A stretch of 64,000 nucleotides of DNA from Sandaracinaceae bacterium (GCA_040218145.1 JAVJQK010000135.1:1-64000); one strand, 5' to 3'. Positions 40,278-50,137 are shown, counted from the first letter of the stretch. Program-made: numbers and translations. The notes: generated from the sequence alone by a model not told the origin.

Positions 40278-42610
40278 GGCGTGAAGCGGTAGGAGGCGAC
40301 GCCGAGCGAGACGTGCTCGCCCGCGCCGGTGAAGAGGCCGCCCACCCAGAGGGCGCCGTCGTAGAGCAAGAGGTCTTCCACGAGATCGCTGGGCTCGCCG
40401 TCGAGCGCGGACCACGCGGTGCCGTCCCAGCGCGCCATGATCTGGCTGCCGAAGCCGCCGTCGAGGCGGTCGACGAGGCCGGCGACGAAGAGGTGGTCGC
40501 CCACCCACTCGATGTCGGTGACGACGATGCCGTCGAGCACGTCCAGCTCGTGGAACGCGGTGCCGTCCCAGCGGACGACGTTGCGCGCGTCGGCGCCGCT
40601 CGCGGTCGCGTCGAACCAGCCGGCGAGGTAGACGTCTCCGTCGCGGAAGGAGAGGTCGTGCACGGTCGCGTTCTCCTCGAGGCCGCCGCCGACGACGTTC
40701 CAGCTGGAGCCGTCCCAGGTGGCGAGCGCGCCGGTGAAGTAGCCGCCCGCGTAGAGGGTCCCGTCCGGGGCGAAGGCGACGACGCGGACGTCTCCGTCCA
40801 GTCCGTCGCCGAGCGGCGCCCAGCTCGACCCGTCCCATCGGGCGACGTGCGAGGCGCGGCTTCCGTCGCCGAGCGCGGTGAAGTCGCCGCCCGCGTACAG
40901 GTTGCCCGCGGCGTCGACCGCGAGGCTGTTGACCGCGGCGTCGAAGCCGCCGCCGACGGACGCCCAGCTGGCGCCGTTCCACACGGCGAGGTGCCCGAGG
41001 TCGCCGCTGACGTCCTCGCGCAGGCCGGCGAAGACGAGCGCGCCGCCCGGTCCGCCGAAGTCACCGAGCACGCCCTCGCTCGCGTCGGGGCCGCGCGCGA
41101 TCGTGACGAGCAGGGTGGTGATGGGGTCGGCGAGGCCGTCGCCGAGCGGCTCCCAGCCGTCGGCGGTGAGCTGCGCGATGTTCCGGGCGCTCACGTTGCC
41201 GGCGGAGGCGAACTGGCCGCCCACATAGAGGCCGCAGTCGCCGTAGGCGCCGAGCGCGTACACGGCGCCGTTCACGCCGCCGATGAAGCTGGGATCCGGC
41301 TCCTGGAGCGCGCGCCACATCGTTCCGTCCCAGCGCGCGACGCCGAGCGCGGTGACGCGGCCGGCCCGCGAGAACTGGCCCCCGAAGTAGACCGAGCCGT
41401 CCGCCGCGACCGCGTCCGCCACGTTGACGTTCTCGAGCCCGATCCCGAACGTCGTCTTCGGGAGGCCGCCGTCGAGCGCGCTCCAGCTGGTGCCGTCCCA
41501 GGCCGCGACGTCGACGGTCTCGACGGCGCCCGCGCGGATGAAGCGCCCGGCCACGAAGAGCTGCCCGGCGACGTTCACGATCGTCTCGACGTAGCCCGCG
41601 CCGATGGGCTGGCGGAGGCCGCCGCCCAGCTCGTCCCAGCCGGAGCCGTTCCAGCGCGCGATGCTCCCGGTGCCGTCGTCGTTGAAGTCGAAGTGGCCGC
41701 CCGCGATGAGCGCGCCGCCGTCGTCACGCGCGAGCGCCTTGACCATGAAGAACGGATCGGGGAGCCCGCGGGACTCCCAGACGCCGCCGACGCGGCACGC
41801 CACGGAGTTCGCCGCCACCGCGCCGACCATGGTGAAGTTCCCGCCCACGCAGAGCCCGGCGGCGTCGGCGAGGATCACCTCGATGCTGCCGTCGGGCACC
41901 TCGGCCGAGACGGCCTCGAAGGCGGCGCCGTTCCAGCGCGCGAGGTGGGAGGCGCCCGAGCCGCCGACGTCGGTGAAGGCGCCGCCGATCAGCAGCGCGC
42001 CCTCGGGATCGACCGCGAGCGTCAGGGCGGACTCGGTGGTGCGGTCGACCTCGGTCCAGGTCGGGTCGTCCCAGCGGTAGATCACGCTGGTCTGGCCCCC
42101 GGTGGTGAAGTCGAAGATCGGGAAGGACAGCCCCCAGATGGCGCCGCTTCCGTCCACGGCGAGGTCGCGCAGCGCGTGCGCGGTTCCGTCGCCCATCGCC
42201 TCGAACGCGGTCCCGGTCCAGCGCACGACGTTCGTCGCGGGGTCGGTGCCGGCCACGGTGAACTCGCCGCCGATGATGACGTGCCCGCCGGCCGTGCGCG
42301 CGAGCGCGTTCACGGGCCCGTTGATGCCGGCGAGGTAGTGCTCGGCGCTCCAGCTCCCGGTGGACGGGTCGCTCGGGGGCGGAGCGTCGTCCCCGCACGC
42401 GGCCATCGGGCCGGCGTCGGTCTCGATCGGGGGGCCGCTGTCGGTCCCGGAGTCCAGGTCGATCGGCGCGGCGTCGACCCCCGCGTCACCTGCGTCGGGA
42501 TGCGGGATGGTGCCGGCGTCGTCGTCGACGGAGGGCCCTCCGCAGGCGGAGAGGGCGGCGGCGAGGAGGAGTGCGAGGGGCAAGCTCGATGGCGTGGATG
42601 ACAAGCGCAT
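40274..42610 (-). CDS. large beta-propeller-like surface lipoprotein
   Basis: 778 residues. Signal ends LLLAAALSACGG (ATG at 42610; in-frame ATGs further up lack a signal). A Pro/Asp-rich linker (~25-65) is followed by about fourteen blocks of ~45 residues. They carry the recurring text WNG-x2-WxxLGxG and AGxF (WNGSGWDELGGGLRQPIG, FVAGRFIRAGAVE, WDGSSWNVVGGGL). These look like two stacked galactose-oxidase/delta-60-type propellers. A surface location is inferred from the lipoprotein signal. The next gene is translationally coupled. Upstream, 206 bp separate it from the IgGFc-binding-like gene on the other strand. Confidence 0.75.
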   Translation of the reverse strand: MRLSSTPSSLPLALLLAAALSACGGPSVDDDAGTIPHPDAGDAGVDAAPIDLDSGTDSGPPIETDAGPMAACGDDAPPPSDPSTGSWSAEHYLAGINGPVNALARTAGGHVIIGGEFTVAGTDPATNVVRWTGTAFEAMGDGTAHALRDLAVDGSGAIWGLSFPIFDFTTGGQTSVIYRWDDPTWTEVDRTTESALTLAVDPEGALLIGGAFTDVGGSGASHLARWNGAAFEAVSAEVPDGSIEVILADAAGLCVGGNFTMVGAVAANSVACRVGGVWESRGLPDPFFMVKALARDDGGALIAGGHFDFNDDGTGSIARWNGSGWDELGGGLRQPIGAGYVETIVNVAGQLFVAGRFIRAGAVETVDVAAWDGTSWSALDGGLPKTTFGIGLENVNVADAVAADGSVYFGGQFSRAGRVTALGVARWDGTMWRALQEPDPSFIGGVNGAVYALGAYGDCGLYVGGQFASAGNVSARNIAQLTADGWEPLGDGLADPITTLLVTIARGPDASEGVLGDFGGPGGALVFAGLREDVSGDLGHLAVWNGASWASVGGGFDAAVNSLAVDAAGNLYAGGDFTALGDGSRASHVARWDGSSWAPLGDGLDGDVRVVAFAPDGTLYAGGYFTGALATWDGSSWNVVGGGLEENATVHDLSFRDGDVYLAGWFDATASGADARNVVRWDGTAFHELDVLDGIVVTDIEWVGDHLFVAGLVDRLDGGFGSQIMARWDGTAWSALDGEPSDLVEDLLLYDGALWVGGLFTGAGEHVSLGVASYRFTP

Positions 42611-42816
42611 GATGAAGGGGTAGTGGCCGGGGCCGCTCCGATCCATGTCCGCCCTCATCCGACACCTTCCGATGGCGTCGAGGCTCAAGTGACTGAAAAT
42701 ACTGGATACAGGTGCGCGCCGATCTAGCGGTTCTGAACGCCGTTCGTGCAGTTCTGCCCGGCGGTTTCTGCGGGGGCCGCCTTGCTGTGGCCGGTCCAGG
42801 CAGCAGGTTCGGTCGT

Positions 42817-44592
42817 ATGACGCTTCGCTTCCTGGTGCTCCGGTCGATCCTCTGCCTGGTCTCTCTCTCGGCCTGCACCACCGGCGGCGGGCAGGAGGAC
42901 GGCGGCTCCCCACCTCCCCAAGACGCGGGCTGGCGCTGTGAGCCGGGGCGCGGACAGTGCGACGGCTTCACCCACTTCGTCTGCGGCGAAGACGGCGAGA
43001 GCCGCACCGAGGAGGAGCTCTGCGCGGGCCGCTGCACCGAAGACGGCTGCACCGTGTGCACGCCCGGTCAGTGGCGCTGCGACGGGGAGCTCTCGACCCG
43101 CTGCACGGCGCGCGGCGACTGGGAGGTGGTCCGGGACTGCGCGGCCGGCGGCGTGAGCTGCGGCCTGTCGGGGGCGTGCGAGGACGCGTGCGGAGAGGCC
43201 GAGCTCGAGGAGCGCAACGTCGGCTGCGAGTTCTTCGCCGCGCCGCTCGCCAACCTCGACGAGCTGTCGTTCCTGGTCTTCGATTTCCGCGTGGTGGTCG
43301 CCAACTCGGGCGACGCGCCGGCGCGCGTGCGGGCCTTCTCGGGGACGCGCCAGATCGCGTCGGTGGAGGTGGGCCCGGGGCGGCTCGAGGTGCTCTCGCT
43401 GCCCTGGGTGGAGGGGCAATCGGTCTGGAGCCGGCGCGACGGCCCGTTCGAGAGCTTCGCCACCGCGAGCGGCGCCTACCGCCTCGAGAGCGACGTGCCC
43501 GTGACCGTCTTCCAGTTCAACCCGTACGAGTACGAGACGGAGGGCCGCCTGTCCTTCTCCAACGACGCGACGCTGCTGCTGCCGACCCACGTGTTGACCG
43601 GCGACTACGTCGGCGTCTCGTACCTGCCCACCGCGCAGCAGCTGCCCGGCTACCTCGCGTTGATCGGGGTGCGGGACGGAACCGAGGTGGAGGTCACGCC
43701 GACCGCGCCGCTCGCGGCCGAGCGGGGCGGCCGCTTCGAGGCCAGCGCCGCGGGAGAGACCGTCCGCTTCACCCTCGACCGCGGCGAGGTCGTGCACCTG
43801 CTCCCGGCGCGGCCCCCGGAGTGCACGGCCGAGCGCGCCGCGCGCTGCGAGGGGGACGCCTGCTTCTGCGAGGACCGCGACCACGACCTGACCGGCACCC
43901 GCGTCTCGGCCGACCACGCGGTCTCGATGTTCGGCGGACACGTCTGCGCCTTCGTGCCCGGAGACGTCGGCGCGTGCGATCATCTGGAGGCGCAGCTGCC
44001 CCCGCTCGACACCTGGGGCAAGCGCTTCGTCGCGACGCCGCTCGCGCCGGACGGGGACGACCGCCGCTCCATCCTGCGCCTCGTCGCGGGGCAAGAGGGC
44101 GTGCTGGTGCGCGCCGATCCGCCGCTCGAGGGTGAGTCCGAGATCACGATCCCCGTCGGCGGGCACCGCGACTTCAGCATCCGGGAGGCGCACACGCTGA
44201 GCGCCTCGCGCCCCTTCCTGGCCGCGACCTTCATGGTGGGCCAGGTCGACCCTCCGATGACCGAGGTCGGCGACCCTTCGATGACGGTGCTGATCCCCCT
44301 CGAGCAGCTCGGCGACGATTACCTCTTCGTGGCCCCGAGCTCGTTCGGAGACTCGGGCTCGCACCTCGCGCTCGTGCGCCCGGCGGGGGTCGCGGTGCGG
44401 CTCGACGGCGCGCCCCTCGACGCGCGCTGGTCGCCGCTCGGGGAGCTCGAGGTCGCGCGGGTGCAGATCCCGTCGGGGCCCCACCGCCTCGGCGCGGACG
44501 AGCCGGTCTCGGCCATCAGCTTCGGCCTCGGGCGCTTCACCTCCTACGCCTACCCGAGCGGCATCCACCTCGCGCGCATCAACCTGTTCTAG
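42817..44592 (+). CDS. IgGFc-binding-like surface lipoprotein
   Basis: 591 residues. Signal ends LCLVSLSAC, then Cys-rich modules (CEPGRGQCDGFTHFVCGEDG and CTPGQWRCDGELSTRCTARG, ~35-150). The region ~150-590 matches the IgGFc-binding N-terminal fold (PF17517): VFQFNPYEYETEGRLSFSND, YLALIGVRDGTEVEVTP, SADHAVSMFGGHVCAFVP. The family name comes from a human mucus protein; bacterial members are surface proteins of unknown ligand. ATG at 42817, with lower-GC sequence upstream suggesting a promoter region. Divergent from the propeller gene. Confidence 0.8.
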   Translation: MTLRFLVLRSILCLVSLSACTTGGGQEDGGSPPPQDAGWRCEPGRGQCDGFTHFVCGEDGESRTEEELCAGRCTEDGCTVCTPGQWRCDGELSTRCTARGDWEVVRDCAAGGVSCGLSGACEDACGEAELEERNVGCEFFAAPLANLDELSFLVFDFRVVVANSGDAPARVRAFSGTRQIASVEVGPGRLEVLSLPWVEGQSVWSRRDGPFESFATASGAYRLESDVPVTVFQFNPYEYETEGRLSFSNDATLLLPTHVLTGDYVGVSYLPTAQQLPGYLALIGVRDGTEVEVTPTAPLAAERGGRFEASAAGETVRFTLDRGEVVHLLPARPPECTAERAARCEGDACFCEDRDHDLTGTRVSADHAVSMFGGHVCAFVPGDVGACDHLEAQLPPLDTWGKRFVATPLAPDGDDRRSILRLVAGQEGVLVRADPPLEGESEITIPVGGHRDFSIREAHTLSASRPFLAATFMVGQVDPPMTEVGDPSMTVLIPLEQLGDDYLFVAPSSFGDSGSHLALVRPAGVAVRLDGAPLDARWSPLGELEVARVQIPSGPHRLGADEPVSAISFGLGRFTSYAYPSGIHLARINLF

Positions 44593-44778
44593 TTTGACTT
44601 GAGCGGCGACTGTTCGTGAGTGGGGCGGGCGAGTCCATGCGGAGGCGTCGCGGACGAGGGCGTCGAGCTGGGTGAGCCCCTTGCGTGCGACGGCGGTGAA
44701 GCGGCCTTCCTGGCTTTGCCCGCCGGCGGCGATGTACGAGATGGAGCGGACCTCGGAGCGGCCTCCGACGATCCGTAG
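44593..44778 (-). other. possible gene remnant
   Basis: A minus-strand frame open from 44778 reads like real protein for about 45 codons (SISYIAAGGQSQEGRFTAVA, then LTQLDALVRDASAW). It has no good start codon and then continues as antisense of the preceding gene. I cannot name a family. Chance cannot be excluded. Confidence 0.25.
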
Positions 44779-44829
44779 TCACCCGTTCGCGCAGCAGGTC
44801 ACCCTCGCTCTTTGCGGTAGAGTCCGCCC

Positions 44830-45639
44830 GTGGCCTATCGCGAGGATCGCGAGGCGCTGGAGCGAGAGCGCGCCAGGCTCGTCCAGGGCGTCGAGGAGCT
44901 CGAGGCGCGGTGGACGGACACCTTCTGGCGCGAGGTCGCGCCCTCCCGCGAGGTCGCGCCGCCGCGCGCGGTCTCGCCGTCCGGCGGGCTCGAGGGGGAG
45001 GTCGAGCGGCTCACGGCGCGGCTCGAGGTCCTCAGCGCGCTCGAGCGGAGCGCGTCCCGGATCGTGGCCGACTGGGGGACGCCGCCGGCGCTCCCGGGGC
45101 CGCGCCTCGTCTTCGGCGGGCTGGGCGTCCGCCTCAACCCATGGCTCCGCCCCGCGGTCCAGCGGGCGGCGGCGAGCATGCTCGAGGTCGTCGAACGCGA
45201 CGATCCCGAGAGCTCGATCCGGGTCCGGGCGCGGGCGCACCGCTCGCAGCACGGCCTCCACCTCGTCGTCCAGCTCGAGACCACCGTCGCGCCAAGCGTC
45301 CCCGAGCTGCGCGTTCGGCACGAGGGGATGTTCGACGAGGTGCGCAAGCTCCTCGGGTCCGGGCACGACATCCAGATCGGCGTCGACGGCTTCGACGGCG
45401 TGTTCGCGATCGAGGGGGACGAGCCCACCGCGCGCGCGCTCCTCGACGCCGAGACCCGCGCCTCGCTCTTGCGCATGGGCGAGGGGGATCCGGTCGACGT
45501 CCGGGTGCGCGCCGGTGTCGCCACCGTCGGTCGGCGCACCGCCTCGTTCGGCGACGCCGACGCCCGATGGGTCCAGCGGGCCTGCCGCGTCGCCCGCGCG
45601 CTGCGCTCGATCCCCGCGCGCCCCCTGCGCGCGCAGTAG
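44830..45639 (+). CDS. hypothetical coiled-coil protein
   Basis: 269 residues from a GTG start. N-terminal charged heptads (~5-80) predict a coiled coil (REDREALERERARLVQGVEE, EVERLTARLEVLSALERSA). The rest is a soluble alpha/beta domain with no signal peptide or membrane segment, so it is probably cytoplasmic. I do not recognise a family. It sits between the IgGFc-like gene and a truncated cardiolipin synthase on the same strand. No regulatory feature seen. Confidence 0.6.
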   Translation: MAYREDREALERERARLVQGVEELEARWTDTFWREVAPSREVAPPRAVSPSGGLEGEVERLTARLEVLSALERSASRIVADWGTPPALPGPRLVFGGLGVRLNPWLRPAVQRAAASMLEVVERDDPESSIRVRARAHRSQHGLHLVVQLETTVAPSVPELRVRHEGMFDEVRKLLGSGHDIQIGVDGFDGVFAIEGDEPTARALLDAETRASLLRMGEGDPVDVRVRAGVATVGRRTASFGDADARWVQRACRVARALRSIPARPLRAQ

Positions 45640-45722
45640 CCCGCCCGTTGCTCGCGCCCTTCGGCGATCTTCGCAGCGATCGAGGTCGCGCGACGCGCTG
45701 AGACTTCGGGCAGTATCGCGGC

Positions 45723-46142
45723 GTGGACCCATGGACGATCCCCGCCTACGCCGTGCCTGCGCTCGAAGCCGTGTGGGTGATCGGCATCGCGGTCTACATC
45801 ATCCTGCAGCGCCGATCGGCGCCGGCGACGTTCGCGTGGGTGTTCGCGCTCGCCTTCCTACCGATCGTCGGGATCGCGGTCTACTTCTGGTTGGGCCCGC
45901 GCCGATACGAGCGCCGCAGGACGCGGCGACGACGCGCGGCTTCGGCGATCGAGCGCTCTGCGAAGATGGACCGCGACATCCTCGACGCGGCGCAACACGA
46001 CAGTCAGCTGGCGAAGATGATCTGCTCGACGGTCGGGATCGCGGGGGCGGTTCGCCACGCCGAGCTCACGATCTTTCTCGATGGCAAGTCGAAGTACGAC
46101 GCGCTCGAGGAGGCGATCGCGAACGCTGCTAAGGTGGAGTAA
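45723..46142 (+). pseudogene. truncated cardiolipin synthase (N-terminal fragment)
   Basis: 139 residues from a GTG start. The two membrane helices and following text (ILQRRSAPATFAWVFALAFL, YFWLGPRRYERRRTRRRR) are those of the PLDc_N part of cardiolipin synthase. The last segment (AELTIFLDGKSKYDALEEAI) is the usual lead-in to the first phospholipase-D domain. The frame then stops, before either HKD motif; full-length Cls is about 480 residues. It is therefore a non-catalytic remnant or, less likely, a stable small membrane protein. The next gene starts 46 bp later, with no remaining Cls sequence between. Confidence 0.75.
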
Positions 46143-46188
46143 GTCGAAGTCGGTGGGGGTGGACGCTCGAGCCAGGGCATCGTGGACC

Positions 46189-48510
46189 ATGGCTCATCGC
46201 CCGTATTCGCCCGTCACCCCTCGCGTCGTGGTGGCCCGTGCGCTCTTCGCGAGCCTTCTCGCCCTGTCGCTCGGAGCTGGATGCGACGCCCCCTCGGAAG
46301 GCGCCGACGGGGGAGGGCGGGGTGACGCGGATTCGCGCCCTGACGCGGGCCCGGGTCCGGCCGACGGCGCCGCGCGGGACGCGGCACCCGAGGGTGATGG
46401 CGGCGTGCTCGAGCGCGGCGAGCCCCACACCTTCACCACGGAGGAGCGCGAAGCCGCGCGCGCCGCGCTCGAGGCCCACGACGCGAGCCGCTTCGCCGCC
46501 GGCTTCGACCCCGAGACGCTCTACGCCGAGTTCTCCGAGTTCGCCCGGACCCACTTCGGCGCGGTCGAGCACCCGCTCGTGGTCGAGCACATGGGCGACG
46601 GACTCACCTTCGACCCGACGGGCGAGTGGATCCACGCCTCCCCTCACGCCGTGACGGTCGGCTTCTCGACGAGCCTCCCGGCCAAGTCTCACGTGGCGCT
46701 CGGCGTGATCGGCGACCCGCGCGACGCTCGGAGCGACGAGCCGGAGCGCTACTTCTACCGACACCTGCATCACCTGACCGGGCTCGAGCCCGGGACCACC
46801 TACGCGATCGAGCTCGTCGCGCGGGACGAGCGCGGGCGCGTGCTCCGCTCGGCCGCGCGAGAGGTCACTACCCCCGCCCTCGAGGGCGAGACGCTTCCCG
46901 GCGCGCACGGCGACCCGCCCTACCTGCTCGACCGGCCGGGAGCGACCTACGTCCTGACCGAGGACATCGTCGCCGACGGCACGGCCTTCGTGGTCACCGC
47001 CGACGACGTCACCCTCGACCTGAACGGGCACGAGGTCGTCTACTCCGCGGCCGCGCGCGCCGACATCTCGAACGCGAGCGCCGAGACGGCCCAGACCGGC
47101 GTCTACGCGCGAGGCGTCCGAGGGCTCCGCGTGCTCGCGGGCCAGCTGCGCGAGGGGCACGTGGGCAACCGGGCCGATCCTCGCGCTCGCGGGCTCCACG
47201 CGCTCTTCCTGGATGGGTGCGAGGACGTGGAGCTGGCCGGCCTGAGCCTCCTCTATCACGGCGCGCAGGTGTACGCGGTCCACGCCCCGAACGCCGCGGG
47301 CCGGCTGTGGGCGCACCACATGGAGTGGACCGACCGCGGCTGGGAGATCGTCGACCGACACGGCGCGGGGGGCTCGCGCTGCCTGTACCTGCCCAACACC
47401 GACGGGCCGAACGACTTCGAGATCGGTTTCAACCTCGCCGCGCGGACCCGCCACACTTGCTTCCACAACGCCGACTCCCTCCACGACAACGAGGTGTACG
47501 TCGACAGTTGGGCGACCAACGGCTTCGCCCTCGTCGGCCACTCCCGCCCGGGCGTCGATGGAGGCCTCCTCGAGCGCAACCAGGTGTTCCTCACCGGCTA
47601 CCACGCCATCGGCTTCGGCTGGGCGCACCAGGGCCTCGTCGTCCGGGACAACCTCGTCCACATGGAGTCCATCGAGACCGACATGCGACGTTGGTGGGAG
47701 TCCTACGGCGACCACGACTCGCTCAACGGGTTTCGCATCACCAACTACGGCAGCGGCGGACAGGTGCGGCACGGCCTCCGCTACGAGGACAACACCGTGA
47801 TCGCGCGCGGGCGCGCCGGCGGGCTGATCCGCGGTACCGAGTTCTTCACCGACCGGACGATCACCGACGTCGTGTACGCCGGCGGCACGATGAGCGTCGT
47901 GGCGGTCGACGACGAGACCCTCGACGTCGCCCCGATCGTCGCGCAGGGAGTGACCGGCCACCGCCGCGAAGCGGAGCCCCTCGTCCACCGAGGCGTCCAC
48001 CTCGTCTCCGACGTCGCCAACGTGCGCTTCGGCGACTCCTACGGGAAGGGAGACGCGCACCGGATCGAGGGGTGCACCCTGGAGCGCGTGGGCGAGCGCG
48101 CCGACTATCACACCTTCGTGTTCGACGGCGGCTACGACAGCCAACGACACGTCGTGCTCGACCCGATCTTCCTCGGCGGCGCTCGGTACGACGACGTGTG
48201 GTGGCGCCGCACCAGCGCGCGGAGCGCCTACACCGTCGCCTACACGCTGACCATCGAGGGCGCGGCCGGTGCGAGCGTGGAGGTCCGCGACGTCGGCGGA
48301 GAGGTCGTGGCCACGGAGACCCTCGACGCCGACGGGCGCGCGTCGATCCCGCTCGCGATGGCCACGATTCACCCCACCGAGTGGCCGGACTCGACCGGCA
48401 TGGTGGGCGCCACCACCGAGCACCAGGAGGTGCGCCACACGCCGCACACCGTGCGGGTCGGCGAGATGTCGTACGAGGTCGAGATGGCCGCGCCGGTCAC
48501 GATCCGATGA
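46189..48510 (+). CDS. secreted right-handed beta-helix lipoprotein
   Basis: 773 residues. Signal ends LLALSLGAGC (ATG 46189), then an Asp/Gly-rich linker. An Ig/fibronectin-like stretch (~160-245, SPHAVTVGFSTSLPAKSHVA, GLEPGTTYAIELVARDERG) precedes a long parallel beta-helix (~265-640, pectate-lyase/NosD-like): VVTADDVTLDLNGHEVVY, LFLDGCEDVELAGLSLLY, LLERNQVFLTGYHAIGFGW. A C-terminal small beta domain follows. Such proteins bind or cleave polysaccharides, but I see no firmly assignable catalytic set. Probably surface-exposed. Confidence 0.75.
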   Translation: MAHRPYSPVTPRVVVARALFASLLALSLGAGCDAPSEGADGGGRGDADSRPDAGPGPADGAARDAAPEGDGGVLERGEPHTFTTEEREAARAALEAHDASRFAAGFDPETLYAEFSEFARTHFGAVEHPLVVEHMGDGLTFDPTGEWIHASPHAVTVGFSTSLPAKSHVALGVIGDPRDARSDEPERYFYRHLHHLTGLEPGTTYAIELVARDERGRVLRSAAREVTTPALEGETLPGAHGDPPYLLDRPGATYVLTEDIVADGTAFVVTADDVTLDLNGHEVVYSAAARADISNASAETAQTGVYARGVRGLRVLAGQLREGHVGNRADPRARGLHALFLDGCEDVELAGLSLLYHGAQVYAVHAPNAAGRLWAHHMEWTDRGWEIVDRHGAGGSRCLYLPNTDGPNDFEIGFNLAARTRHTCFHNADSLHDNEVYVDSWATNGFALVGHSRPGVDGGLLERNQVFLTGYHAIGFGWAHQGLVVRDNLVHMESIETDMRRWWESYGDHDSLNGFRITNYGSGGQVRHGLRYEDNTVIARGRAGGLIRGTEFFTDRTITDVVYAGGTMSVVAVDDETLDVAPIVAQGVTGHRREAEPLVHRGVHLVSDVANVRFGDSYGKGDAHRIEGCTLERVGERADYHTFVFDGGYDSQRHVVLDPIFLGGARYDDVWWRRTSARSAYTVAYTLTIEGAAGASVEVRDVGGEVVATETLDADGRASIPLAMATIHPTEWPDSTGMVGATTEHQEVRHTPHTVRVGEMSYEVEMAAPVTIR

Positions 48511-48691
48511 GCGCGAGATGAGCGCCAGCGAGGCATCGTGGCCGGCCCCCCGCCCCGCAGGCTCGACACGCGATGTCCGCCCCGCCAGGCCGCCGCCGTC
48601 GAACGCACAGCCAGCGCAGCGCGGTCGGCCGGAGCGTCGACGCACTCCGTACTTGCCCTCCGCGCGCCCGTCCAGAGATGCTGAGCTCGCC

Positions 48692-50020
48692 GTGCCGCGC
48701 TCTCTCACTCGCTCCGCGCTGATGTTCGTCGCCGCGCTCATGGCTGGGTGCGGTCCGACAGACGCCTTGCTCCTCGTCACCCTGAAGAGCGACCTGACGC
48801 CCGGCGTCGAGGTCGCCCGGGCCGTGCTCAGCGTCGACGGCGTCGTGTCGCGGGAGCTCGCGCTCGAGTCCACCACGGACCTGCTCGTCGGCGTGCGCGT
48901 CGAGGAGACGGCCCCGCTGGGGGAGCGCATGCGGCTCGAAGCGCGCCTCCACGACGCGGCCGGCGATCTCGTCGTCGAGCGCGTCATGCTCGTCGAGCTG
49001 GACTCGGCGGCCCAGGCGGTCACGTTCGTGCTGGCCCGCGCGTGTCGAGAGGCTCGGTGTGGCGACGGCGAGACCTGCGTGGCCGGCCGATGCGTCTCGC
49101 AGTCGTGCTCGGAGCTGCGCCCCGACCTCTGCCCCGCGCCCGAGTGCGCGCAGAGCGCGGACTGCGCGCCGCCCTTCGCCGCATGCGGGGCGCCGCTCTG
49201 CGCGGACGGCGTCTGCCTCGAGGTGGCTGCGGAGCCCTGCGGAGAGGGGCTCTATTGCGATCCCACCGCGGGGTGCCGCCTCGCGGGGCGCCCCGACGCG
49301 TTCGCGCTCCCCGTCCCCGTCGACGCGCTCGGGGAGGCCGGCGACCCAGCGCTCAGCCGAGACCTCTTGGAGCTCCTCTGCGTCCGGCGCGAGGCCGGCG
49401 TCGATCGCCTCTTCCGCAGCCGTCGCGCCGCCCTGACCGAGCCCTGGGGCGCCCTCGAGCGCATCGACTCCCTGGGCGTCGAGCCGGTCCAGGGCCCCGA
49501 GCTCGCCGAAGAAGACCTGACCCTGTTCTTCACCGACGGCGGCGACCTCCACCGCGCGCGCAGAGCGAGCGCCGCGCAGCCCTGGAGCCGCGCAGAGCGG
49601 ATCGGGGAGCTGGAATCGGGGGCCGCACAGTTCAGCCCCACGCTGACCGGCGACGGCCTGGAGATGTACTTCACGTCGGAGGGCTCCATCAGCCGCACGA
49701 CGCGCGCCACGCGGTCCGACCCGTGGACCCGGGCGACGAGCGTCGAGGAGCTCGCCACGCCCGAGGTCGAAGGCTCTCCCGCCGTGAGCCCCGACGGCCT
49801 CACCCTCGCCTTCTCGCGGGCCCAGCCGACGGGCGAGCGAGCTCTCTACGTCACGCGTCGCGAGGGCCGCGCGGCCCCGTTCGACCCGCCTCGCATTCTC
49901 GAGGAGCTGACCGTCGAGGGCGCCTCGGACCTCAACCCGTGGATCTCCGACGGGGCCCGCCTCCTCTGCTTCGAGCGCCGCCTCGGAGGCGCTCGCTCCG
50001 TGCTCTGCACCCGTCGTTAG
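48692..50020 (+). CDS. Cys-rich lipoprotein with PD40-type repeats
   Basis: 442 residues from a GTG at 48692 that gives signal RSALMFVAALMAGC; an ATG at 48722 is an alternative. A short beta domain is followed by Cys-rich modules (~115-195; CGDGETCVAGRC, CAQSADCAPPFAACGAPLC). PD40-type repeats then run to the end: DLTLFFTDGGDLHRARR, LTGDGLEMYFTSEGSISR, VSPDGLTLAFSRAQP. Probably an outer-surface propeller. Inverted repeats lie downstream (50031-50085). Confidence 0.75.
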   Translation: MPRSLTRSALMFVAALMAGCGPTDALLLVTLKSDLTPGVEVARAVLSVDGVVSRELALESTTDLLVGVRVEETAPLGERMRLEARLHDAAGDLVVERVMLVELDSAAQAVTFVLARACREARCGDGETCVAGRCVSQSCSELRPDLCPAPECAQSADCAPPFAACGAPLCADGVCLEVAAEPCGEGLYCDPTAGCRLAGRPDAFALPVPVDALGEAGDPALSRDLLELLCVRREAGVDRLFRSRRAALTEPWGALERIDSLGVEPVQGPELAEEDLTLFFTDGGDLHRARRASAAQPWSRAERIGELESGAAQFSPTLTGDGLEMYFTSEGSISRTTRATRSDPWTRATSVEELATPEVEGSPAVSPDGLTLAFSRAQPTGERALYVTRREGRAAPFDPPRILEELTVEGASDLNPWISDGARLLCFERRLGGARSVLCTRR

Positions 50021-50030
50021 CGTCCGCTGA

Positions 50031-50085
50031 AGTACTGGCTGACGCGAGAGCCGGTACTGCCCGAAAGGCGGAACGGATTTCGGGC
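50031..50085. promoter_or_regulatory. two adjacent inverted repeats before a regulator gene
   Basis: IR1: AGTACTGGCT (50031-50040), 8-bp spacer, AGCCGGTACT (50049-50058), one mismatch. IR2: GCCCGAAA (50059-50066), 11-bp spacer, TTTCGGGC (50078-50085), perfect. A third AGTACTGG copy lies at ~50090. They lie 53-107 bases before the start of the TIGR02147-type protein. They may be its operators, a terminator for the gene before, or both. Confidence 0.45.
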
Positions 50086-50137
50086 CGCGAGTACTGGGAG
50101 TGCGACCCGCAGGAGAAGCTGCCACGATCCGGCTCGG

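Noticed and set aside
46129-49023. 964-codon minus-strand frame
   Set aside because: Antisense to the beta-helix lipoprotein gene and its neighbour; no motif and biased composition.
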